Below, in pieces: positions 55,956 to 64,000 of a stretch of DNA of 64,000 bases. Source of the stretch: Entomortierella parvispora (Eukaryota; Mortierellomycota; Mortierellomycetes; Mortierellales; Mortierellaceae); NCBI GenBank assembly GCA_963573315.1, contig OY752148.1:2037263-2101262 (forward strand), in the 5' to 3' direction. Both the position numbers and the translations under genes were made by a program. Numbering within the stretch: position 1 is the stretch's first letter; each line of letters opens with the position of its first letter. The notes under the pieces were generated by a model. The model was not told the origin of the DNA and made no database searches. It saw only the letters and a list, made by a program, of their open reading frames with translations.

Positions 55956-57833
55956 CTATATTACGATCTCCTCCAAGAACCGGAAGCGGAATTCGAGTTG
56001 GGCGCGCCAACGAAGCTGCTTTTCACTTCCCTTTGGCAATTGAAAGAGCACAAGTCGTCTCAAATGCGGTCGCTCATTCTCATAAGGCCAAGCAGAGTTG
56101 TCTTTTCCAGAAGCAGCAATACCATCATTCTGGGCCATCAATGGAGCTCTACCCAAACCACTAAAAAGTGCGAGATCCGTGATCCACTCAAACATCTCAA
56201 AATCAACAAGATGAGGCGAAGACCGAAGGATCAATTGCATGAAAGCCAGACTTCCGGGCTCCAATATGTCATCCAGCCGACTGTCCAGTCCGGAAGATAG
56301 ACAGAGGCGAGTTAGAGTGCCTGTCCAAGGGAAATGATGAAGAAGATCCTCGCGACAGAAACCAGTGTCCAGAATCGGTTGACCTTCCAGAGTCGATAAT
56401 GACAGGTTCTTGGTGCTTTTTGAGGTCTTGAAAGCAGCAAGCAGAACAGCAGCGGATTCGATGCTCCGAATCTTTATCTCCAATACCTCTATCTTCCGAC
56501 AGAGATCTGAGAGGAGGGCGGCAATACTCATAAACTCACAGCGTGTCTCGATTAACAGGTTTTTAGCGGTGACGGCCTTCTCGCTGAGGATGCGCATGAA
56601 CCTCGTGACGTATTGGATATTACTCGAAGCATGGTGCTGCTGCTGTAGATGCAGTGATATCAGTTGAAAATTGGGCTGTCGCTCGATCCAATCCTGCAAA
56701 AAACCAGACTCAGTCCAGAATCGACAAGACAGATCGGGTTCACCCAGTGCTTTCAGACGAGGGAAAGGAATCACCTTTCTAGCACAAAGTGGGCCGTCGT
56801 TACGTGCAGGCGTCATCGATGAGGTGTAGAATGCGGTGTTGGGGAAAATACTGGCAGAGTCCTCCACTTGGGAGATCCACTGTTCGGTTGTCTTATCCAG
56901 CAATAGATCAGGCCATCCCAAATCCAATGATTCGACATTTGGAAAGAGGTCCATGAGCGGCACCTTGAATTCTGGAGGAACTTGGCCGCTATAAATAAGA
57001 GTCTTGACCTTTAGTGCAGGGCAATCATCATATTGCGACGGTGGTCGCTGTTGTAAATGCTGATCAAAAAGAGGTTCTTGCGTGTCACTGTAATCAGAGA
57101 AGTCGGCGGGTAGCATCTGCAGGTCCTTTATCCTCAGCGTTTCAAGAGACTTCAAAGCGCTTACACTCTCCGCAAAAGCGTAGAACGAGAATTCTCTCTT
57201 TTGCTCCCAGTATCCAAGAATCGCCAGAGAACAAAGAGTTTGCGCGGCACAACTTTTGCTTAATCGGATAAAGAAATCATCGAGATTGATCGGCGATGAT
57301 CCGTTGATTCCAATGGTCAACGACTGTAGTCGAGAAAGAAGAGTGCCTTCAAGAGGCAAACAGTCGAAGATGCTCCAGTTAGAAGAACTCAAGTTCATGA
57401 GGACGGGCCAGAGTAGAAGGGGGTCTGACGGCTCAGGATGAGTTCCTATCCCATATTTATCTCCTGGATCGACTATGTTGATGTGTCGCAGGTTACGGCA
57501 TCTATTGAGAACGTGCGCCAGAGGGGCAGAAGACTCAAAGTCAGGGTGGACCCGCCCGTTGAGCTTTAAGCCACGGGTATGATGCAAGATGCCGCATTCG
57601 TTTTCCGGTGTTGGACTTTGAGTTGATGTTTCCGCGATTCGTTCGAGTTCCGAGTATCCTTTGGAGTTCGCAAGGTCCAGGGTGATGAAAAAGAAGGGCG
57701 AGCAGCTATCCCGAAACAAACGGTTAACGAGTCGAAGAGAGAGGATAGTGTGTGGTCTAGCAAACTGAAAGACAGCTACGGCGAGCTCAGGGATGCTGAA
57801 GACTCTTGTGGACGGGGCTTGATTTCTCGTCAT
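55956..57833 (-). CDS. F-box-like protein, long-form family, copy 2
   Basis: 625 residues from ATG 57833 (MTRNQAPSTRVFSIPELAVA). An in-frame ORF extends 144 codons further upstream but includes an obvious G/C-rich repeat and no homology to copy 1, whose start aligns with this Met. F-box-like residues 10-45 (RVFSIPELAVAVFQFARPHT... LVNRLFRD), then CRNLRHINIVD, FDCLPLEGTLLSRLQSLTI, LKSLETLRIKD and C-terminal LEFRFRFLEEIVI match copy 1 in order. The pair is head-to-tail with about 200 bp between them. An internal Q/P stretch (HLQQRPPSQ) is not conserved. Confidence 0.8.
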   Translation of the reverse strand: MTRNQAPSTRVFSIPELAVAVFQFARPHTILSLRLVNRLFRDSCSPFFFITLDLANSKGYSELERIAETSTQSPTPENECGILHHTRGLKLNGRVHPDFESSAPLAHVLNRCRNLRHINIVDPGDKYGIGTHPEPSDPLLLWPVLMNLSSSNWSIFDCLPLEGTLLSRLQSLTIGINGSSPINLDDFFIRLSKSCAAQTLCSLAILGYWEQKREFSFYAFAESVSALKSLETLRIKDLQMLPADFSDYSDTQEPLFDQHLQQRPPSQYDDCPALKVKTLIYSGQVPPEFKVPLMDLFPNVESLDLGWPDLLLDKTTEQWISQVEDSASIFPNTAFYTSSMTPARNDGPLCARKVIPFPRLKALGEPDLSCRFWTESGFLQDWIERQPNFQLISLHLQQQHHASSNIQYVTRFMRILSEKAVTAKNLLIETRCEFMSIAALLSDLCRKIEVLEIKIRSIESAAVLLAAFKTSKSTKNLSLSTLEGQPILDTGFCREDLLHHFPWTGTLTRLCLSSGLDSRLDDILEPGSLAFMQLILRSSPHLVDFEMFEWITDLALFSGLGRAPLMAQNDGIAASGKDNSAWPYENERPHLRRLVLFQLPKGSEKQLRWRAQLEFRFRFLEEIVI

Positions 57834-57852
57834 GATCCCTATCCTTGTGGCC

Positions 57853-57886
57853 GGGATGGGCTGGGCTGGGATGGGTTGGGTTGGGC
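57853..57886 (+). other. Seven-run G-triplet tract (potential G-quadruplex)
   Basis: Seven GGG runs separated by two-base spacers (AT, CT, CT, AT, TT, TT), 20 bp upstream of the start codon of the minus-strand F-box-like gene, on its template strand. Confidence 0.8.
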
Positions 57887-58448
57887 AAAAGCAGGGAAAG
57901 AAGGAAAGGAACAAATAAAGGATCTGCTTTTTTGTTCCCAGACGCAGTGCACGTGTGGGGTCCAACGGACTGTCTTTGGCAGGCACGCGTCGCATTCCTC
58001 GCGGACATGGCATCAGGATGAACACTTCATCTGTCCTCCTCCTCCTTCCTTCTCTGTCTCCCTCTCCTGCAGCGTCAGTAGGGCAAGGCACTCGCAACAC
58101 CACCCACTCCTGCAGCTGGTGCTGATGACCCTTGCCCTTCACCCCTGCCCCCCCTCCCGTCCTCCCCCAGGTCACATCACCCTCATCGCAACTCACACCC
58201 AGAATGCATTGTGGCTCCTCTGGAGCATTTCTGTCATCGACGGGTCCGACTGGGTTCCGAATCAATCACGTCATTCAAAGAACGGGAGGATGAGGATGAG
58301 AGAGCAAAAGTGACATTGGCGTCCCGCGTCGACTTCACGCTCCTCGTTCGATTCACCTCTTTCCTCGGACCATCTTTTTCCGTCGGATCCGTCTCTTGGG
58401 ACAGATCATCTTCCACCTAATTCCTAATCGACTCAAACCTCATTCTCG
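57887..58448. other. 5' flank of the F-box-like gene
   Basis: No gene is seen. C-rich tracts (58146-58170) and a pyrimidine-rich stretch occur. Confidence 0.4.
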
Positions 58449-58703
58449 CAACACTACGCCAGCTCGAAACCCCAGCTCTCCGCGTTAATTTGTACTTTTG
58501 AACCATATTGACGCGCGCATATCATTTACTCATCAACACTACGCGAGTTTGAAAATCCTACTCACCAACGATTCTTGTAACTGAAATATTTCTTTGTACC
58601 GGCTCTCTCCGATCTATGCAACACTACGCGAGCTCGAAATCCCTGTTCTTCGCGCCAATCTCTACGACGTCGAGGGCCGAGCCTTTACCGTGAAGAAGCA
58701 ACA
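58449..58703. repeat. Three copies of an 85-bp direct repeat
   Basis: Units begin CAACACTACGC(C/G)AG(C/T)T(C/T)GAAA at 58449, 58534 and 58619, exactly 85 bp apart. The third unit leads into an ORF (58594-58803). Units one and three are the most alike. Confidence 0.75.
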
Positions 58704-59101
58704 CATTGACGACTCATTGGTCCTGTTCAAGAGTCGAGGCATAGCTCTTGCATTCACATTTCTTGAGAAAAACATAATTTTTACACCTAATACCTCGCTT
58801 TGAAGCGCACTCGACCCGATATCTGTTGGAAAACGTCGACAGCCTGTGTTGTCCCGTATACCGTACCCCCAAGGGTTACACCCTCCTTGTTGGAGCCAAG
58901 AATGTACGCGCAATACAATTAGCCTGGCACGCCGTTGCAATGGTTATCGGAACCATCTTCGACCCCTATCCTTGCAATAAAAACACGGTGTTTACCGTAG
59001 AGGAGCGCGAGTTGTACCGTCCGCCACCTCCACCTAGCCCACTTCTGCAACCTCCAAAGCATCAACGTTGTGTCCTTTTCGAAAGCCAGACTGGTATTTG
59101 A
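58594..59101 (+). pseudogene. Possible decayed gene of unknown family
   Basis: Two adjacent frames (58594-58803, with LRELEIPVLRANLYDVEGRA, and about 58790-59101, with YRTPKGYTLLVGAKNVRAIQ and a Pro-rich end) look like parts of one protein but are offset by one frame with no plausible intron between. The first arises within the 85-bp repeats. I do not recognise the family. It may be a fragment of a duplicated gene or a chance arrangement. Confidence 0.3.
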
Positions 59102-59308
59102 TCACACCAAAAAATGAGTATTATAATAAGTAATGTTTATTGCCAAAGCGTATATTTATACAAGGTTTTTCGTATGGTACAGGGCGGGATGAACGAAGGA
59201 GGAGAGGGAGGGAAGGGGCACTTCCAGGATGAAAGAGGGCAGGAAAGCAGGAAAGGTCGAATAGAAACAAGCAACAAAGGCAAACTCTTTGAGCGCTCAC
59301 TTGTTTTT

Positions 59309-59584
59309 CTACCACAGCCTTCCAGGAATATCGGTTTTGCGGCCGTTCTCGGGTGTCTCGAATTTGGTTTTGTGGGCCTCGACTTCCTTGAGTTGGGTCA
59401 GCACCTTCTGCTTCGATTCCTTGAGAGTTGCCAATCTGCTCTTGAGCAACGAATCCGAGATGGATTCCGGGTTCCGGTTCAATGTGGTAACCGTCTCGTC
59501 AGGATCGTTCATCTCGCGGAACACGTAGCCGACAAGGTAGCAAACCGGGACGGCGGCCATCAACATTATATATCGACTACTCAT
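59309..59584 (-). CDS. Small single-pass membrane protein with coiled coil
   Basis: 91 residues from ATG 59584. A membrane helix (about residues 5-22, YIMLMAAVPVCYLVGYVF) is followed by a Lys/Leu/Glu-rich helix (LLKSRLATLKESKQKVLTQL) and a short polar end. No presequence precedes the helix. The size and layout recall small organelle inner-membrane or ER assembly proteins, but I do not recognise it. An AT-rich tract with TTTATT on the plus strand near 59145 fits its polyadenylation site. Confidence 0.55.
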   Translation of the reverse strand: MSSRYIMLMAAVPVCYLVGYVFREMNDPDETVTTLNRNPESISDSLLKSRLATLKESKQKVLTQLKEVEAHKTKFETPENGRKTDIPGRLW

Positions 59585-59761
59585 GACTTGACTGATGTGA
59601 CGGAAGGATGGACGGATGAAGGGATGAGATCCGCATGCAGCAAAAATCACATGAGAGGTTTGTTTGGTGGCAAAAAAAGTGGTCACGTGCCCGTGGAAAA
59701 AAAGATGTTTTGTCTATTGAACAAAGGGAATAGTATGGTCCTGGGCAAAACGACAATTGAA

Positions 59762-60295
59762 CTAGACCATAGCCGCAGGGGTATGCACAGGCTCTGGAAG
59801 AGAAGGGGGAGCAGAGGACAGAATGATCCGCCGGGTAGTAGTTGCTGTCTGCGGTGGCACAATCTCCTCCATCTGAATAATGGAGTGAGGGATATTCTGT
59901 GTCGCAGTTGTAGACCGAGAGTAGGAAGGAGGTGGCGGTGGCGGTGGCATGGCAGTCGATGTGACCCGTCGATCAAGAGACGCGGCTTGATAGATGGGAG
60001 GAGGTAGCTCCAGAGGAGGCTCAACCGCTGCTGCTCGTTGGGAGGATCGCGATGTGCGTCGGGGATCCGTTCGGTTACCAGGGCTAGAAGCATTACAACT
60101 GGCTTGGCCGCCGGTGGTGGGGATAGTTTGACCGTTCACAGTGATCAGTCTAGACCCTAGTGGTGTTGCAATTGTGCTGTTGGCTTCGGCTTCGGCAAGA
60201 CGTTCTTTTTTCTTTTTTCCACGGACGAAAAAACAAATCAGGAGGGCGACAACGACAAGGCCGTATAGGAAAGAGACAGGAAAACCAGCTTCCAT
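59762..60295 (-). CDS. Small single-pass membrane protein with two PPxY motifs (member 3)
   Basis: 177 residues. A membrane helix at about residues 7-24 (VSFLYGLVVVALLICFFV) is followed by RGKKKKER, which places the tail in the cytosol. The tail is disordered and has PPPIY at 98-102 and PPPSY at 121-125, the latter within a seven-Pro run. As in members 1, 4 and 5, two Tyr-containing PY motifs are spaced 20-55 residues apart, suitable for bivalent binding to tandem WW domains of Rsp5/NEDD4. It is the first of three consecutive minus-strand genes of this design. Confidence 0.72.
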   Translation of the reverse strand: MEAGFPVSFLYGLVVVALLICFFVRGKKKKERLAEAEANSTIATPLGSRLITVNGQTIPTTGGQASCNASSPGNRTDPRRTSRSSQRAAAVEPPLELPPPIYQAASLDRRVTSTAMPPPPPPPSYSRSTTATQNIPHSIIQMEEIVPPQTATTTRRIILSSAPPSLPEPVHTPAAMV

Positions 60296-60774
60296 ATGAT
60301 ATTGAAGGTGTGCTTGTAGGTTGAGTCTTTGTGGAGAGAGAGTGTAGTGCAGGTTTTGAGGGACGTTTTAAGAGTAGGAAGGGCTTTGTTCGTTGCAAAA
60401 AAATTTATGGGATGGTACTTTCAAGCCTGGCTTTTTATAGGAAGCAAATATTCTTTGGATCTGGCCCCTGGCAGGAGGACGCCCGGCCGGATTCTTCTAG
60501 TTTCAAATGCAAACGAACACTTCGACTTCTGAAGACGCCCTTTTGTCTCGTGGTCTCACCTCCACAAAGTATCAGACTTGTTTATGAACTTTTTATCGAT
60601 TCTCTCTCTCTCTCTCTCCTCCTTTCTTGTCTACTCTTTCAGCCTGATGGCGAAGAGTCTTCTGCATGGCGCTAGGATGGATTCAACCCTCGCCCCCATG
60701 CAGTCTCTTTGTTCTTGTGCACAAGTGGCAAGCTCGGTCCATGTACGCCGAGGAATGATCCGCTCTGCGCCATC
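60296..60774. other. Intergenic between PY-motif genes
   Basis: No gene. It contains a TCTC microsatellite near 60601-60620. Confidence 0.5.
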
Positions 60775-61311
60775 CTAAAAGGGCAATGACGGCGTCCTGG
60801 AGGGGTCACATGGACTGGACTGGGCGGCTCCTGATTGCCCGTGTTCCAGGTAAGACAACGTGTACGAAGGAGGCGGTACGTCGCCGGTCGTCGATTCTGA
60901 AGTCAAAGTCGCCACACGTTCAGGATAACCTACAGCCTCGGACCCTGCTGCATAGATTGGAAGCTCTTCTTGCTCTGAGACACACGGTACTGGCGCGTCA
61001 TGGATATTCACGATCGTGGAAGGATTCTCTCCAGCTGCATGAATAGAAGTGGTTGAACTTTGTTCTGGGAGGGAAGCTCGAAGGGTTAATGGGATCGCGA
61101 TCCTGCTCCGAGGATTGGCCGCTTGCTTGGCTCTAGCAAGGGCCTCCGACGGGGTTACCGGTGTCTGGGGTCCATTGTTTGCCGCCTGCGCTCGCCGCTT
61201 TAAGGCTCGTTGAGAGTACGACACAACTTTGGCCAAGTTGGCGAAGACAAACAGGATCATTAAGATTATGGCAACGATGACTATTACGAGCGTGGTGGTG
61301 GAAGATACCAT
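60775..61311 (-). CDS. Small single-pass membrane protein with LPxY and PPxY motifs (member 4)
   Basis: 178 residues from ATG 61311. A strong membrane helix at about residues 6-26 (TLVIVIVAIILMILFVFANL) is followed by basic SQRALKRRAQ, so the tail is cytosolic. LPIY lies at 117-120 and PPPSY at 146-150, in the same order as members 1 and 5. The rest of the tail is Ala/Ser/Pro-rich and not conserved between members, apart from acidic residues just before LPxY (SEQEELPIY here, GHEELPAY in member 1). That EELP-x-Y match suggests common descent rather than chance. Confidence 0.72.
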   Translation of the reverse strand: MVSSTTTLVIVIVAIILMILFVFANLAKVVSYSQRALKRRAQAANNGPQTPVTPSEALARAKQAANPRSRIAIPLTLRASLPEQSSTTSIHAAGENPSTIVNIHDAPVPCVSEQEELPIYAAGSEAVGYPERVATLTSESTTGDVPPPSYTLSYLEHGQSGAAQSSPCDPSRTPSLPF

Positions 61312-61728
61312 GTTTGCGTGACATTCGAGGGCGGATCGGTTGGTGTGTATTTGTGCTTGTTTTTTCTGGGCGGTGCCGCGATCCTTTTATGTTACTCAAT
61401 GTCAAAAGTCGACAGGACAGGGCAATTGAGCGATATTCGCGAGCAAATCAATTATTTCCCGCCCGTGGTCGCTGCTGCCATGGCTCTTGCGACCACCGTC
61501 ACTCTTCACAGGGTCGTGACTCTCACCATGTCGGATGATGGATAGACAGATTCTGCGGGCTTCATTGGTTGCTGTGCGGTCCATGTGGCTTTGCTTCGAA
61601 CTTGAGAGCACCCCGTTTTGCCTGTTGCTGGAGAAGGCAAAAAAAAACACTTTGGGCAAAAGAGGAGATTTATGGAGGAATGAAGATCTAGTTCATCATT
61701 CAGGACAGGAGGACATGGATACTGTCTG
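61312..61728. other. Intergenic between PY-motif genes
   Basis: No supportable gene. ORFs on the plus strand here overlap the neighbour antisense and show no motif. Confidence 0.5.
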
Positions 61729-62361
61729 CTACGGTTGCGGCCGCGGTTGCTGCTGTGGCTCTATGTCAGTGGTTGGTGATATCACTTGTAGACTAACTTG
61801 CTCGCTCGAATACCGTGGGATAGGAGGGTCATGTGGGTCGATCTGGCTGGGACAGACAAAAACGCCCGAGGACAAAACTGTCCGACCCTCCCTATCACCT
61901 GGCAATCCTTCGCCCCCCGCCTCTTGCACCTCGGTCGTGTCCTGTTGGGGTGTTGCGGCTTCAACTCCATCGATTTCTGTTTCCTCTCCCTGGGCAGCTT
62001 CGTCAGGGGTATATTCCGGGGGAGGAGGAAGGGTCGAGATGATCCGCAATTCCGTTATTGTTCTCTCCAGCTGCTGCTGCTGCCATTCCTGTTGTATCGG
62101 TCCCACTTCGCCAATTCCCCTCGCCTCCAAGTCCTCCATCTCGACTCGAACTTCCTCTGGTAGGTCTGGGTTGTAGGTTGGAAGAGGGTCAACATCTTCG
62201 GCTGCAAGCTCAGCAGCCCTTCGAGCGGCTTCGGCCAGGCGTGCTGCTATAATAGGGGCTTGAACCCTCTTTTGCTGAAAGTCGATGCTCTTGCTGAGGA
62301 TGAAGAGAAACACCAAGCCGCCTCCAACTCCCATCGCGTAGATCATTGTGTCAGCAACCAT
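61729..62361 (-). CDS. Small single-pass membrane protein with LPxY and PPxY motifs (member 5)
   Basis: 210 residues from ATG 62361; a longer in-frame ORF upstream lacks an N-terminal membrane helix in the right place, so I chose the Met that puts the helix first as in the other members. The membrane helix is at about residues 7-23 (IYAMGVGGGLVFLFILS), followed by a charged helix (RLAEAARRAAELAAED), LPTY at 60-63 and PPPEY at 113-117. The same PY order as members 1 and 4 is kept. The C-terminal part is acidic and Pro/Gln-rich. Confidence 0.7.
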   Translation of the reverse strand: MVADTMIYAMGVGGGLVFLFILSKSIDFQQKRVQAPIIAARLAEAARRAAELAAEDVDPLPTYNPDLPEEVRVEMEDLEARGIGEVGPIQQEWQQQQLERTITELRIISTLPPPPEYTPDEAAQGEETEIDGVEAATPQQDTTEVQEAGGEGLPGDREGRTVLSSGVFVCPSQIDPHDPPIPRYSSEQVSLQVISPTTDIEPQQQPRPQP

Positions 62362-62829
62362 GTTCCATGGAGGACATCCAAGTGAAGGGCAGGTGACTAA
62401 GTGAAGGGAAGTGAAAAAGGGCAGTGAGATTAAAAGTGTGAGAGAGAGGCAACCCTTATGAAAGATCCCAAAGGGAAGGGGAAAAAAAGAGGTTGTGAGA
62501 AAGGGCTGAGCCCCGACTGACAAAGAACGAACAGAAGGAGTTGGCGAAAGCAAGAGCGATATGTGTTGGATAAGGAGGATGCCAAGAGATGGCAGTGTGA
62601 GCTTCCGCGGGGGGCTGCTTGTTCTTCTTTGAAGACGCTGTTTAGTCCCTGCATTGACCCTCCATCTTTTCCAGCCCTCGTACAGTCAGTGCTCGCTTTT
62701 GCAGAAAAATTTCTGCGAAAGCGGATTTCTTTATATTCCCTGCTCACCCATTGGTCAATTGGCCCTTTCTGCTCAATACTTTTATTCAGTCTGTGTTGCA
62801 TCCTCCAACCTCCATAAAATCATTTGGAG
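62362..62829. other. Intergenic region
   Basis: No gene. The lower part is the C/T-rich leader (on the minus strand) of the PY-motif gene; the upper part is the 3' flank of the transposase-derived frame. Confidence 0.5.
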
Positions 62830-64000
62830 CTAGTGCCCACGGCGCTTCCTGCCTGGGAGCCATGAATCAACAATTTTTTTCTCCTCAGCCAGCCTGGCTT
62901 TCTCTTCTGCTCGCTTCTTGGCCAGCTTGGCTTTGTCTTCTGCTCGTTTTTTTTGGTACACACCCTTCAACCTCCGGTATTCCTCGAGTCGCTCCGCCTG
63001 CTTTTCGATAAACTTGTTGAAGTAATCTGCGCTTTCACCATCGAAGTAGTCAGGGGTCACCAAAGAATCGGCCAAAAGTTGGAGCATGGTTGATTTGTCT
63101 GCTGAGGGTCCCGGCAGTTTGACAATGAACTTTGCCGCCTCGGTTAGATGTTGGTGGACTTTACCACGGATGGATTGCTCTGGTCCAGTACGCAAAGGCT
63201 GTTTATCATCTTCGTATCCGGATTCAGAGTCGGAGGTGTCCTCAGCCTGGAGGAAGAGTTCAGAAGTGTAACTATTGTTTCTAGTAAATTTGATCGTAGC
63301 CATCTTGAGAGGCGATCCACTCAAACTCTTTAGTCGAAGGTGGGACTTGACCGGTGATTCAATAAAGTCTCCGTCATTGCTACCATCGTCTGTGAGGTCG
63401 TCAAATTCCAAGATCGATGAACCTGAGGCTGGCACAATGAACTTCGCATTAAAATAACGGTCGTCCTCACTCTCCTTTGTAATGACTTTGTCCAAATAGG
63501 GGAGATTGTCGAGCATCTTCATGACAAGTGCAGACAGATGACTCTGAGTGCTGAAGACGGTGGCCACGCCGGTTACAATGGGGTCCTCTTTCGCTTCGCC
63601 CTTTTCGTTCACGACGGCGTTCTCTGGTTGACTGTCACAGTCCTCAATCTCCTCAATGACTGATTGATCCTCCTCTGGGGCAGATTCCACGCCGCTGAGC
63701 GCGTGCCTTATAGCAAGTGTTCGGGCCAGTGTAATGGCGTTTTGTTGTGTCTCTTCCAAGGCCTTTTCTACCTCAGTGTTATGATCGAGACAGTCAAGCT
63801 CTTCCGCTTTTTGGGTATCACTGATGATCGGGACATGGTGGAAACAATGGCGGATAGCCACCTCCTTGATGGCAGCCCAGGCCTGCACAATATATCGCCA
63901 TGCATCGAGATTGCTGATTCTAAAATTCAGTGGTGTTTCCTTTGGTTGTTCGGCTGGGTCAGCAAAGGGGTCCGCGAATGGGTCTTTGAGATACCTCATT
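62830..64000 (-). CDS. Pogo/Tigger-type transposase-derived protein, C-terminal part, partial
   Basis: The frame reaches the right window edge and is probably continuous beyond it, although an ATG occurs at 63999. At least 389 residues are visible. The first 60 residues contain ISNLDAWRYIVQAWAAIKEV and IRHCFHHVPI, which match the end of the DDE_1 domain of pogo/Tigger transposases (in which an A/DAW-type helix precedes I.NC[FW][RK]H). The following 300 residues are acidic and Ser-rich with a Lys/Arg/Glu helix at the end (RAEDKAKLAKKRAEEKARLA) and a basic terminus (PGRKRRGH), much longer than usual transposase tails. It may be an active element, a relic or a host-adopted gene; the catalytic residues lie outside the window. 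Confidence 0.6.
   Translation of the reverse strand, partial: MRYLKDPFADPFADPAEQPKETPLNFRISNLDAWRYIVQAWAAIKEVAIRHCFHHVPIISDTQKAEELDCLDHNTEVEKALEETQQNAITLARTLAIRHALSGVESAPEEDQSVIEEIEDCDSQPENAVVNEKGEAKEDPIVTGVATVFSTQSHLSALVMKMLDNLPYLDKVITKESEDDRYFNAKFIVPASGSSILEFDDLTDDGSNDGDFIESPVKSHLRLKSLSGSPLKMATIKFTRNNSYTSELFLQAEDTSDSESGYEDDKQPLRTGPEQSIRGKVHQHLTEAAKFIVKLPGPSADKSTMLQLLADSLVTPDYFDGESADYFNKFIEKQAERLEEYRRLKGVYQKKRAEDKAKLAKKRAEEKARLAEEKKIVDSWLPGRKRRGH

Noticed and set aside
57834-58265. N-terminal extension of the second long F-box-like protein
   Set aside because: Runs through a GGG repeat and leader DNA; the paralogue's start aligns with the downstream Met at 57833.
1-64000. CRISPR arrays, bacterial operons, rRNA genes
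   Set aside because: None present; the DNA is clearly eukaryotic with spliceosomal introns.

Overview
The window is nuclear DNA from an early-diverging filamentous fungus, most likely Mortierellomycota (Mortierella in the broad sense). I infer this from short GT-AG introns, C/T-rich leaders before start codons, many low-complexity Q/S/P-rich proteins, expanded F-box/LRR and LRR-only families, and a Crinkler (CRN)-type gene of a kind I remember from Mortierella and Glomeromycotina. No species call is possible from sequence reading alone.

Layout. 1-5156: 3' part of a very large Q-rich protein. 5299-19332: a tandem minus-strand array of six F-box/LRR genes, of which only two (13031-14506 and 16075-17565) are intact. 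The array is interrupted at 6971-11194 by a 4.2-kb segment bounded by 53-bp inverted repeats that carries a decayed CRN-like gene. 20449-20898: a small Cys-containing orphan. 21667-24214: an LRR protein gene broken by one in-frame TGA. It is an inverted paralogue of the intact, longer gene at 44988-48413, and the similarity extends into the promoter. 25053-27308: PTC7-type mitochondrial PP2C phosphatase. 30565-32343: F-box protein. 32693-35884: SEY1 (ER-fusion GTPase). 36076-37653: ATP10 (F1Fo-ATPase assembly). 39090-41770: alpha-arrestin. 42004-43527: a seventh, divergent F-box/LRR gene. 48656-51793: acetyl/propionyl-CoA synthetase-like enzyme. 53636-57833: two tandem long F-box-like proteins. 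59309-62361: a small membrane protein and three small single-pass PY-motif proteins; two further members of that type lie at 43917-44579 and 51963-52400. 62830-64000: a reading frame whose start resembles the C-terminal end of a pogo/Tigger-type DDE transposase, running off the window.

Themes. Core housekeeping genes (SEY1, ATP10, PTC7, acyl-CoA synthetase) sit among fast-evolving accessory genes. Many accessory genes look like ubiquitin-ligase specificity factors: up to ten F-box or F-box-derived loci (SCF-type), one arrestin with PPxY/LPxY motifs and five short membrane proteins whose main feature is LPxY and/or PPxY (Rsp5/NEDD4-type recruitment). The two most unusual items are the inverted-repeat-bounded CRN segment and the PY-motif membrane protein family. 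The LRR paralogue pair, with about 7 versus about 17 near-identical 28-residue repeats, is a third candidate for follow-up.

Limits: exon boundaries were chosen by eye from GT-AG signals, frame continuity and remembered family sequences. No alignment, HMM or database search was run.
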